A DNA stretch of 64,000 nucleotides from Streptomyces sp. AC550_RSS872 (GTDB lineage Bacteria; Actinomycetota; Actinomycetes; Streptomycetales; Streptomycetaceae), in NCBI RefSeq assembly GCF_019049285.1, contig NZ_JAGMUL010000023.1, positions 62,001 through 126,000 of the forward strand, given 5' to 3'. Positions 8,277 to 18,139 of the stretch are shown in pieces. Every line of letters begins with the position of its first letter. Within the stretch, counting starts at the first letter, position 1. Both the position numbers and the translations under genes were made by a program. The notes beneath the pieces were generated by a model. The model saw nothing but the letters and a program-made list of their open reading frames with translations, was not told the DNA's origin and did no database searches.

Positions 8277-9151
8277 TTGAGCACCGGGGCGTCGACGGCG
8301 TCCGACAGCCACTGCTGCTCCAGCTCGGCCAGGGTGCCGTCCTCGCGCAGGGTGTCCACGGCGTCCGTCACGCACGCGGTGAGGGCGCTGCCCTTGTCGA
8401 GTACGAGGCCGAACTGCTCCGCGGTGCCGCCCCGGTTCTCGAACTGGCCGACGATCGTCGCGTCCGTCACCTCGGCGGCAGTGATGTAGAAGGCGGTCGG
8501 CAGGTCGACCACGATGGCGTCGACCTGGCCGTTCTTCAGCGCGGACTTGGCCTGGTCGTTCTTGGCGTACGCGGCGGGTTCCCGCGTCGGCTTCACCACG
8601 TCGTCGATGTAGCCGAGGCTGGTGGTGCCGACCTGGGCGCCCAGCTTGAGGCCCTTCAGGTCCGCCACGCTCTTCGCCTTGGCTGCCTTGCTGTCCTTCA
8701 GCGCGATGACGGCCTGGCGGACGTCGTAGTAGCCGGAGGAGAAGTTCACGGCCTTCTTGCGCTCGTCGCTGATCGACACCTGGTTGATGTCGAAGTCGAA
8801 GGTCTTCTCGCCGGGCGCGAAGGCCTTGTTGAACGGCACGCTCTGCCAGACGACGGCACTCCTGTCGTAGCCGAGCTGCTTGGCCACGGCGTAGGCGACG
8901 GCCGACTCGAAGCCCTCACCGCTGGCCGGTTTGCCGTCCTTGAACCAGGGCTCGTACGCCGGCTCGTCGGTGGCGATCGTCAGCTTGCCGGAGGTCTGGG
9001 TGGCCAACTCGCCCTTGGCGCAGGTGTTCCCGGCCGACCCCGACGGTGTGTCGGCGGCCTTCTCGTCCGGCTGTGGAGCACAGCCGACAGCGGTGACGAG
9101 CAGGGCGGTCGTGGCGACGGCGTGGCGCAGCGCGCGAGCGGCAAGAGGCAT
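8273..9151 (-). CDS. Amino-acid ABC transporter, substrate-binding lipoprotein
   Basis: A 292-residue exported protein. From ATG 9151 it has a short basic n-region (MPLAARALRHAVATT), a hydrophobic core and a lipobox LVTAVGC, so it is probably anchored by the Cys near residue 24. The mature part is a family 3 solute-binding protein: LTIATDEPAYEPWFKDG, GFESAVAYAVAKQLGY, FDFDINQVSISDERKKAVNFSSGYYD, and LGAQVGTTSLGYI. It captures a polar amino acid for the coupled permease and ATPase. The frame continues upstream to 9355, and ATG 9211 is an alternative, but neither start shows a good Shine-Dalgarno; the signal peptide favours 9151. Confidence 0.88.
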   Translation of the reverse strand: MPLAARALRHAVATTALLVTAVGCAPQPDEKAADTPSGSAGNTCAKGELATQTSGKLTIATDEPAYEPWFKDGKPASGEGFESAVAYAVAKQLGYDRSAVVWQSVPFNKAFAPGEKTFDFDINQVSISDERKKAVNFSSGYYDVRQAVIALKDSKAAKAKSVADLKGLKLGAQVGTTSLGYIDDVVKPTREPAAYAKNDQAKSALKNGQVDAIVVDLPTAFYITAAEVTDATIVGQFENRGGTAEQFGLVLDKGSALTACVTDAVDTLREDGTLAELEQQWLSDAVDAPVLK

Positions 9152-9245
9152 GGCGGGAGACTGGCAGGACGACGTCGTGTTTGTCGAGGTCACGACGGTT
9201 GGTTTCCGCATAGTGGGAACGGGTGTTGCGTTCTTGTGAACACTT

Positions 9246-9278
9246 CCCTCGGCAGCCGCCGGGGCCGCCGGCCGAGGG
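9246..9278 (-). terminator. Probable terminator after the MBL-fold hydrolase gene
   Basis: CCCTCGGC (9246-9253) pairs with GCCGAGGG (9271-9278) around a 17-nt GC-rich loop that can itself fold partly. It lies in the 293-bp gap between the MBL-fold gene and the amino-acid ABC operon, both on the minus strand. It could separate the two units; the ABC operon promoter would then lie in 9152-9245. There is no T-run. Confidence 0.45.
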
Positions 9279-9444
9279 CGGGGATTGAAAGCCGGCGGCC
9301 CGTACCGCTCAGGAGCCGTCATCCTGTGCGGGGCTGCTTCCAGTTGACTGCGCAACTACGCACGCGGGGAGCGCACGCATGGCACCGGCGCGTGTGAAGG
9401 ATTCACACGGGGCGCGTGCGCGGTGGCGCGCTCCCGGTGTGCGA

Positions 9445-10101
9445 TCACCAGCCTCGCGCGTGCCACTCCGGCAGATGCGGCCGCTCCGCGCCCAGCGACG
9501 TGTCGTTGCCGTGCCCCGGGTAGACCCACGTCTCGTCCGGCAGGACGTCGAAGATCTTCGTCTCGACGTCGTGGATCAGGCTGGCGAACGCCTCAGGGTC
9601 CTTACGGGTGTTGCCCACGCCGCCAGGGAACAGACAGTCCCCGGTGAACACATGGGGATGCCCGTGCGGATCGTCGTAGACCAGCGCGATGGAGCCGGGC
9701 GTGTGTCCGACCAGGTGGCGCGCGGTGAGCTCCACGTGCCCCACCCGGATGGTGTCACCGTCGTCGACCAGGACGTCGGTCGGCACCGGGATGCCGTCGG
9801 CGTCGTCCCGGCCGGCGTACGTGCGTGCGCCTGTGGCCTCGACGACCGCGGCGAGCGCCTGCCAGTGGTCACCGTGCTGGTGCGTGGTGACGACGGACGC
9901 GATGCCGTCGTCCCCGATCATGCCGATCAGCGCCTCCGCGTCGTTGGCGGCGTCGATCAGCAGTTGCTCGTCCGTGGCCCGGCAGCGCAGCAGATAGGCG
10001 TTGTTGTTCATCGGGCCGACCGCGATCTTGGTGATCATCAGGTCCTTGAGCTCGTGCACGTCGGCGGGGCCACCGACCGTCACCTGTCCGCTGTACGTCA
10101 T
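9445..10101 (-). CDS. MBL-fold metallo-hydrolase (glyoxalase II-like)
   Basis: A 218-residue soluble metallo-beta-lactamase-fold protein. It carries the metal-binding motif TTHQHGDHWQAL, a downstream ligand His in HLVGHTPGSIALVY, the bridging Asp in FTGDCLFPGGVG, and the final His in VYPGHGNDTSLG. The HTPGS and FPGGVGNT wording is typical of hydroxyacylglutathione hydrolase-like and persulfide dioxygenase-like enzymes. In a mycothiol-using actinomycete the substrate may be a mycothiol thioester, and the adjacent gene also encodes a mycothiol-dependent enzyme homologue. That link is inference from neighbourhood. Confidence 0.87.
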   Translation of the reverse strand: MTYSGQVTVGGPADVHELKDLMITKIAVGPMNNNAYLLRCRATDEQLLIDAANDAEALIGMIGDDGIASVVTTHQHGDHWQALAAVVEATGARTYAGRDDADGIPVPTDVLVDDGDTIRVGHVELTARHLVGHTPGSIALVYDDPHGHPHVFTGDCLFPGGVGNTRKDPEAFASLIHDVETKIFDVLPDETWVYPGHGNDTSLGAERPHLPEWHARGW

Positions 10102-10185
10102 GGCGGCAGCCTATAGCGGCAGAGCGGCCCGGGGGCTGTCCAGCCGCTACGGCGGCAGAACGCCCCCGGAGGACCGCCGGGGCCG

Positions 10186-10872
10186 CTACAGCGGGGGCAG
10201 CGACGGCAGTGCGCCGCCTTCCACGGTCAGCCCCGCCCCGTCGCGGCGCCCGGCGAGCCAGCCGAGCAGCTCGGGTCCGGAACCTCGGACGGTGACCTCG
10301 GGAACACCGCCCTCTCGGCCCGTGCTCCACGCGCGCGTACCGTCCGTCAGGCGGGTCGGCGGGACATCGGGGTGCCCGGAGAACCGCTCGGCGAGGAAGT
10401 CGATCTCCCGCTCCACGAACTCCGCCGGCAGATCCTCCAGCTCGTACCCGATCCCGAGATCCACATGGTGCAGCTCCACCTCGACCCACCGCCGGAACGG
10501 CACCCGGGCCGCCGCGTCGGTCACCCCGTTGCGCAGTTCCACGGTGCGCGACCAGTCCGCGGGCGTCGCTCCCGTCCCCTGGAAACGGGCCGCGCTCTCG
10601 CGTACGTCGGTGAGCTGGACGTCGAGGGGGCGCGGGGCGTCCCGCTCGATGTCGGCGTCCCTCGCCGTGGCCGAGACGTACATGGGGCGCCCCCCGAGGA
10701 CGTTCACGAGGGCGTCCGCGTTACGGGCGAGATGGGCGAGGACATGGCCGCGGCTCCAGCCGGGAAGCCGTGACGGCTCGGCCACCGACGCGTTGTCCAT
10801 CTTGGCCGCTGCGGTGAGCAGCCGTTCCGTCGCTTCACGTACAGACACCAGGTCACGAGCGTGATCAATCAT
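10186..10872 (-). CDS. Mycothiol-dependent maleylpyruvate isomerase family protein
   Basis: A 228-residue protein of the DinB-like/MDMPI superfamily: the N-terminal helical bundle carries RLPGWSRGHVLAHLARNADAL with the conserved metal-ligand His. A second conserved His lies in VEVELHHVDLGIGY, and the SCP2-like C-terminal domain begins near TVRGSGPELLGWLAGR. Family members use mycothiol as cofactor for isomerisation or detoxification reactions; the reaction here is unknown. ATG 10872 (MIDHARDLVSVREATERLL) begins at the conserved first helix; the frame upstream to 10998 lacks conserved character. It is divergent from uvrA with a 250-bp shared regulatory gap. Confidence 0.85.
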   Translation of the reverse strand: MIDHARDLVSVREATERLLTAAAKMDNASVAEPSRLPGWSRGHVLAHLARNADALVNVLGGRPMYVSATARDADIERDAPRPLDVQLTDVRESAARFQGTGATPADWSRTVELRNGVTDAAARVPFRRWVEVELHHVDLGIGYELEDLPAEFVEREIDFLAERFSGHPDVPPTRLTDGTRAWSTGREGGVPEVTVRGSGPELLGWLAGRRDGAGLTVEGGALPSLPPL

Positions 10873-11016
10873 GGTGCTGACATTAGCCCCGCCACACCTT
10901 TGGGTGAAGGTGGTGAACGGGTGCCGTAAATCGAATGCGCGTGCTATAGGGTCGGTCGTGGCGTCGGGCATGCTGGATGCCCGCGGATTGTTATGCATCC
11001 CGGAATCGGACCGGCG

Positions 11017-11039
11017 TTGTCAGTGGCTCCCCCTAGTCT
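11017..11039 (+). promoter_or_regulatory. PafBC/RecA-NDp-type DNA-damage promoter of uvrA
   Basis: TTGTCAGTG (11017-11025), an 8-bp spacer and TAGTCT (11034-11039) match the consensus TTGTCRGTG-N8-TANNNT, known from LexA-independent DNA-damage promoters controlled by PafBC in mycobacteria, at every defined position. It lies 83 bp before the uvrA GTG on the coding strand. The start site would be near 11046. Confidence 0.85.
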
Positions 11040-11122
11040 GAAAAAAGCACGGGGGCCTCGAAGCCGAGAACACACGGGGGCCTCGCCCCCTGTCACTTCT
11101 CTCAAGAAAGGTGCGGACCGGC

Positions 11123-14179
<3,057 letters not shown>

Positions 14180-14236
14180 GGGCCCCGGGGCACGAGCCTC
14201 CGGTCACGGGCCACGGGCCCGAACAAATCCAGAAAA

Positions 14237-14275
14237 GCGCGGCGCCCCGCGGGAACTCCCCGCGGGGCGCCGCGC
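14237..14275 (+). terminator. Strong bidirectional terminator between uvrA and the sugar kinase
   Basis: A perfect 17-bp stem (14237-14253 with 14259-14275) encloses a 5-nt loop AACTC. It lies 58 bp after the uvrA stop and 84 bp before the convergent kinase stop, so it can serve both transcripts. No T-run follows on the plus strand, which is common in Streptomyces terminators. Confidence 0.88.
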
Positions 14276-14358
14276 GTTGGACAATCAACGGCCCGACTGC
14301 TGCGGCCGTGACGGACCTTGACTGCTCAACAGTGGAATGGATGAGAGCGGAACGCCTC

Positions 14359-15270
14359 CTAGAAGTCCCCCAGTTCGGAGGCGTACGGCGGCTCGGCGCC
14401 CGCCCGGGAACAGGTGATCGCGGCAGCCCGCGCCGCGAACCGCAGCAGCCGTGTCCAGCCGTCGGCGCCCAGTCCCGCGAGAGCCTCGGCGGACAGGCCG
14501 TCCTGGGCGGCCAGGCCGTGCAACAGGGCCGCGTTCACGGTGTCGCCCGCACCGATCGTGTCCACGACGTCCACCTCATCACCCGGCACGGAGTGCACGG
14601 CGCCGTCCCGCGTGAAGGCCGTCAGCCCGTCACCACCGTGTGTGATCACAACGGCCGCAGGTCCCGCGGCCAGCCACTCGCGCGGTGTCCCGCCCAGCCA
14701 CAGCGCGTCCTCCTCGGAGAGCTTGAGCAGCGACACCGAGGGAAGCCAGCTCTTGAACCGGGCCCGGTAGCCATCCGGGTCGGGAATGAGTCCGGCCCGG
14801 ATGTTCGGGTCGAGCGCGGTGAACACCCCTTGCGCGGCCGCGCTCCGCATCAGCTCCTCATAGGCGCTCGCCCCCGGTTCCAGGACGAGCGAGCAGGTAC
14901 CGAAGGAGACCGCGCGAGCCGCCGCGGGCAGCTCCGATGGTGCTGTGAAGAGCCGGTCGGCGGTGCCCTCAACGTAGAAGGAGTAGGCGGCCGAGCCCTG
15001 CGCGTCGATGGTGGCGACCGCGAGGGTCGTCGGCTCCATGCCGCGCTGCACGGCCGACACATCCACCCCGGCCTCCCGCAGCCCGCCGAGCAGGGCCTCA
15101 CCGAAGGCGTCGCAGGAGGTACGTGAGCAGAACGCGGTGGGGGAGCCGAGGCGGCCGAGGGCCACGGCGGTGTTGTAGGGGCCGCCGCCGAGCGCCGGCT
15201 TCAGGCCCGCGAGGGCGCCCGTGCCCTGCGGCACCAGGTCGATCAGGGCCTCACCGGCGACGACGATCAC
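14359..15270 (-). CDS. PfkB family carbohydrate kinase (fructokinase/ribokinase-like)
   Basis: A 303-residue sugar kinase. The PfkB signatures are visible: N-terminal GEALIDLVPQG and LGGGPYNTAVALGRLGSPTAF, and the C-terminal VDTIGAGDTVNAALLHGL with the catalytic Asp and anion hole. It phosphorylates a sugar, most likely fructose or a related ketose, using ATP. The start is GTG 15270 with AAGGA eight bases upstream. It overlaps the stop of the LacI-family gene as GTGA, so repressor and kinase are translationally coupled and share one operator. The substrate is probably also the inducer of that repressor (inference). Confidence 0.88.
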   Translation of the reverse strand: MIVVAGEALIDLVPQGTGALAGLKPALGGGPYNTAVALGRLGSPTAFCSRTSCDAFGEALLGGLREAGVDVSAVQRGMEPTTLAVATIDAQGSAAYSFYVEGTADRLFTAPSELPAAARAVSFGTCSLVLEPGASAYEELMRSAAAQGVFTALDPNIRAGLIPDPDGYRARFKSWLPSVSLLKLSEEDALWLGGTPREWLAAGPAAVVITHGGDGLTAFTRDGAVHSVPGDEVDVVDTIGAGDTVNAALLHGLAAQDGLSAEALAGLGADGWTRLLRFAARAAAITCSRAGAEPPYASELGDF

Positions 15271-16316
15271 GAGATGGTTCCTTTCACGGACGGCAGGGGC
15301 TGTTCGGGGCACCCGCATGAGGTGCGGTGCATGAAGGCGCACGGGAGACGCAAGGTCCGGGCGGGCCGGTCCGGTGCGGCGAGGCGGTCCAGGAGCACGC
15401 GTACCGCCTGGGCGCCGATCTCCCTGCTGGGCTGGGCTATCGCGGTGAGCCTGGGCGCGAACAGGTCGGCCCAGGCGAAGTCGTCGAAGCAGCACAACGC
15501 GATGTCGTCGGGCACGGACATTCCGCGGCCACGCAGGGCGCGCAGGGCGCCGATGGTCATCGCGTTGTTGGCGGTGACCAGCGCGGTGGGAGGCGAGGCG
15601 AGCGACAGCAGCGCGGCGGTGGCCCGCTCGGCACCGGCCGACTCGGAATCGCCGTGTACGACGAGGCGCTCGTCGTACCCGAGCCCGGCCGTCGCCAGGC
15701 CCTCGCGGTACCCGGTGAGCCGCTCGCTGGTGGTGCTGAGTCCCGGCAGACCGGCGACCAGGGCGATCCGACGGTGGCCGAGGCCGGCGAGATGGGTGAC
15801 CAACTGGGCCAGGGGCACGGCGCTGTCGGCGCAGACCTGGTCGAACCGCGTCGGGCCGTCCGCCGGCAGGTCGACCAAGCGGTCGAGGAGGACGGTCGGC
15901 ACCTTGTGACGCCCGAGGTAGGCGAGGAGCTGGCGCGGGTCGGCGGAGGGCGCGACGATCATGCCGTCCACCCGGCGTTCGTGCAGGAGCTGGACGACCT
16001 TGCGTTCATGCTCCGGATCGTCGTGCGGGTCGGCGATGAGCAGGCTGTAGCCGTGTTCCAGGGCGCCGGCCTCGACGCCCTGGAGTATCTCCGTGAAGTA
16101 CGGGTTGCTGATCGCCGAGACCGCGAGCCCGATGGACCGGGTACGGGATGTCACCAGGGAGCGGGCGAGGGTGTTGGGCGTGTAGCCAAGCTCGTCCATG
16201 GCGTCCAGCACCGCCTGACGGGTGTGGGGCAGCACCGGCCGGGTGCCGTTCAGCACATGCGAGACGGTCGCCACGGACACGCCTGCGCTCCGCGCCACGT
16301 CCGCCATGGTGGCCAT
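15267..16316 (-). CDS. LacI family transcriptional repressor
   Basis: A 349-residue regulator. The N-terminal LacI helix-turn-helix is ADVARSAGVSVATVSHVLNG, followed by the hinge YTPNTLARSLVTSRTRSIGL and a periplasmic-binding-protein-like sensor domain (GLAVSAISNPYFTEILQGVE ... PDDIALCCFDDFAWADLFAPRLTAI). It presumably responds to a sugar handled by the coupled PfkB kinase. A near-perfect LacI-type operator lies 81-108 bp upstream of its start, so it is very likely autoregulated. The C-terminus ends ...VKGTIS, with its TGA inside the kinase start. Confidence 0.93.
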   Translation of the reverse strand: MATMADVARSAGVSVATVSHVLNGTRPVLPHTRQAVLDAMDELGYTPNTLARSLVTSRTRSIGLAVSAISNPYFTEILQGVEAGALEHGYSLLIADPHDDPEHERKVVQLLHERRVDGMIVAPSADPRQLLAYLGRHKVPTVLLDRLVDLPADGPTRFDQVCADSAVPLAQLVTHLAGLGHRRIALVAGLPGLSTTSERLTGYREGLATAGLGYDERLVVHGDSESAGAERATAALLSLASPPTALVTANNAMTIGALRALRGRGMSVPDDIALCCFDDFAWADLFAPRLTAIAQPSREIGAQAVRVLLDRLAAPDRPARTLRLPCAFMHRTSCGCPEQPLPSVKGTIS

Positions 16317-16396
16317 CGAGGTCCCCTCCCTGCCGCGCGCCCCTCCCTGGGCAGTCGCGGTTCTTCTGGCCGGGAAGGTATCCCATTCGGCGCCGG

Positions 16397-16424
16397 ACGT
16401 AAACGCTTGCGCAATCGTTTACGT
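16397..16424 (-). promoter_or_regulatory. LacI-type operator for the repressor-kinase operon
   Basis: A 28-bp inverted repeat with arms ACGTAAACG (16397-16405) and CGTTTACGT (16416-16424) around TTGCGCAA (16407-16414), itself a palindrome. Only one symmetric base pair mismatches across the 28 bp. The CGnTTGCGCAAnCG core is classic for LacI/GalR-family operators. No other regulator gene adjoins it apart from the LacI gene it precedes. Confidence 0.85.
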
Positions 16425-16582
16425 GGTGGGCTCGACTGGTGAAGGGGACGTCAAGGCGGTATGCCCAGGGGCGCCGCGCGGCTCAGAAGGCGGTGGTCAG
16501 CCGTGCCGAGACAACTCGAACCGTCGGCTGCACCGAGCCGGCTGGAACACCCGGCTGCACCGACGCGGCCGGAAGCGCCGGC

Positions 16583-17539
16583 TCACTCCCACTCCCACCC
16601 GATGCCCACGATCCCCGTCCGCACCCGAGGCTCGACCAGGTGGACGGAACGGTGCAGCCCGCTGAGGGCGAGACCCTGGCGGCCGCTGCGGGGAGCCGCC
16701 GCCGAATGCTGGGAGAAGCGGTGGCAGCGTACGGGCAGGGTGCTCTCGGCGAAGCGGACCTGGAGGGCGTACTGGCCGCCCGCGAGAGGGAAGCCACGTG
16801 CGTACTCGCGGGACACGTCGGCCGTCCCGTCCTCGATGCCGTGACGGAAGAGATAGGTGTCGCCCGCCCGTAGCCGGGCGCCGAAGAGCAGCTCGGCCAC
16901 GAGGACACCGGTCTCCTGGTGCCACCGGACCCGCCCGGTGCGGCAGTTCTCCAGCGCGTGCACCGTCATACGCTCGGGTGCGCACCCGGGGTCGCCGTGG
17001 TGGACGGCGACGAAGCGGTCCACGCCGTCCTTGTGGGCGCGCACGATGTGGTGCGACTCGCGGCCCGCCAGCTCGCGGCGGGCCCCGATCCGTACTCGCT
17101 CGTGGTGGGCGAGGGTGTGCAGGCCACCGTCCATCGGCCAGTCCAGTTCGGCCAGAAGCTGTTCCAGGACGCCCGAGGCCTCCACCAGGGAACGGTAGGA
17201 ACGGGCCGCCGGCCGCTGGAGGCCGGAGTGGTCGTCGGCCCCGGCGAGCAGCCGGATCAGGGACTCCTCCGGCAGCTGGAGGATCACCTCCAGCGCGCGT
17301 ACCGCACGCAGCGACTCGGGGCGCTGCGGTCGGCGGGCGCCCTGCTGCCAGTAGCTCAGGCTGGTGACGCCGACCTTCACACCACGACGGGACAGATGGT
17401 GCTGCACGCGCTGCAGCGGCAGTCCCCGGGCGGCTATCGCGGCGCGCAGGGCGACATGGAAGGGGCCGCCTCGCAGGGCCGTGTCCAGCTCCGCGGTGGC
17501 GACGGCGGGGATGTCCGCGTGCTGTGTGGCGTGCGGCAT
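16583..17539 (-). CDS. XRE-like regulator-type protein of unknown function
   Basis: A 318-residue protein. The N-terminal region (GGPFHVALRAAIAARGLPLQ, then VQHHLSRRGVKVGVTSLSYWQQGARRPQRPESLRAVRALE) looks like a divergent helix-turn-helix of the XRE type, where TSLSYWQQGARRP resembles a recognition helix. The rest is a beta-rich domain with several His residues (LAHHERVRIGARREL, ESHHIVRAHKDGVDRFVAVHHGDPG), of unknown role. ATG 17539 has AAAGG seven bases upstream and excludes 22 poorly supported residues. No operon partner is evident: the LacI gene begins 266 bp downstream behind its own operator. It is widespread in streptomycetes as far as I recall, but uncharacterised. Confidence 0.75.
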   Translation of the reverse strand: MPHATQHADIPAVATAELDTALRGGPFHVALRAAIAARGLPLQRVQHHLSRRGVKVGVTSLSYWQQGARRPQRPESLRAVRALEVILQLPEESLIRLLAGADDHSGLQRPAARSYRSLVEASGVLEQLLAELDWPMDGGLHTLAHHERVRIGARRELAGRESHHIVRAHKDGVDRFVAVHHGDPGCAPERMTVHALENCRTGRVRWHQETGVLVAELLFGARLRAGDTYLFRHGIEDGTADVSREYARGFPLAGGQYALQVRFAESTLPVRCHRFSQHSAAAPRSGRQGLALSGLHRSVHLVEPRVRTGIVGIGWEWE

Positions 17540-18109
17540 GCAGGGGCCTTTCTGTGGTTGTTCACAACGGCTGGTCAGACCGGGCGCGCAGCTGGCCGGG
17601 GCCACTTCGTCGGCGCGGCGGGGTCTTCACATCCGTACGCCGTCGTTCAGGGCCCTGAGTTCCCCCGCATTGAAGCGTGTTGACCAAGTCCCGACAACAC
17701 CTGATGCCCAACCGTGCCGCACCCTGGCCGAGTCACGATGCGTCTGCCTCAAGTCACACTGTTCTTCCGGGCGTTGTGCGTGGGAATCACGATGATCACC
17801 ACAGACCGCTGCGGAGCGGCTCCGCTGCCGGGCTGATCATCGGCATGGGTGATCCCCGCGCCCATGCCGCCGACCCGTCGGCGACGAGGGCCGCAGCTGG
17901 GGTTACGCGCTCGGAGGGCTGTGAGCTCGGGGGCTACCTGCTCACGGACGGACAGTGTGACGAGTACCCAACCGTGGACGCCGTCCCGCCGGCAGAAGCA
18001 CCGCCGATCGCCCGCCACCTGCCGGAATTCAGGGACACAGCTGCCCGACATGGCGTGGATCTGGGCCGCTGAGCCCGATGGCCGGGCCGTTGTCCACAGC
18101 CTCGTCGGA
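17540..18109 (+). other. Spacer with no assignable gene between the XRE-like gene and uvrC
   Basis: About 570 bp with weaker codon bias than its surroundings. The only plausible open frame is 17845-18072 (ATG 17845, 75 residues, GDPRAHAADPSATRAAAG onward to LPEFRDTAARHGVDLGR). It has no Shine-Dalgarno and resembles nothing I recognise. The divergent promoter of the XRE-like gene should lie near 17550-17650. The stretch may hold the eroded remains of a gene. Confidence 0.4.
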
Positions 18110-18132
18110 CTGTCACTGCTCGCCAGTAGGGT
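18110..18132 (+). promoter_or_regulatory. PafBC-type promoter of uvrC (two mismatches)
   Basis: CTGTCACTG (18110-18118), 8-bp spacer, TAGGGT (18127-18132) fits TTGTCRGTG-N8-TANNNT except at two positions of the upstream box. The -10-like hexamer ends 7 bp before the uvrC ATG at 18140, so the transcript would be leaderless or nearly so, which is frequent in actinobacteria. Confidence 0.6.
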
Positions 18133-18139
18133 GTGAGAC

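Noticed and set aside
10998..11035. SigR-type promoter (GGAAT ... GTTG) before uvrA
   Set aside because: GGAAT and GTTG are only 9 bp apart, whereas a sigma-R promoter needs about 18; the PafBC-type match is far better.
10880..11122. LexA (SOS) box in the uvrA promoter gap
   Set aside because: Looked for GAAC-N-GTTC type sequence; GAACGGGTGCC at about 10916 lacks the right half.
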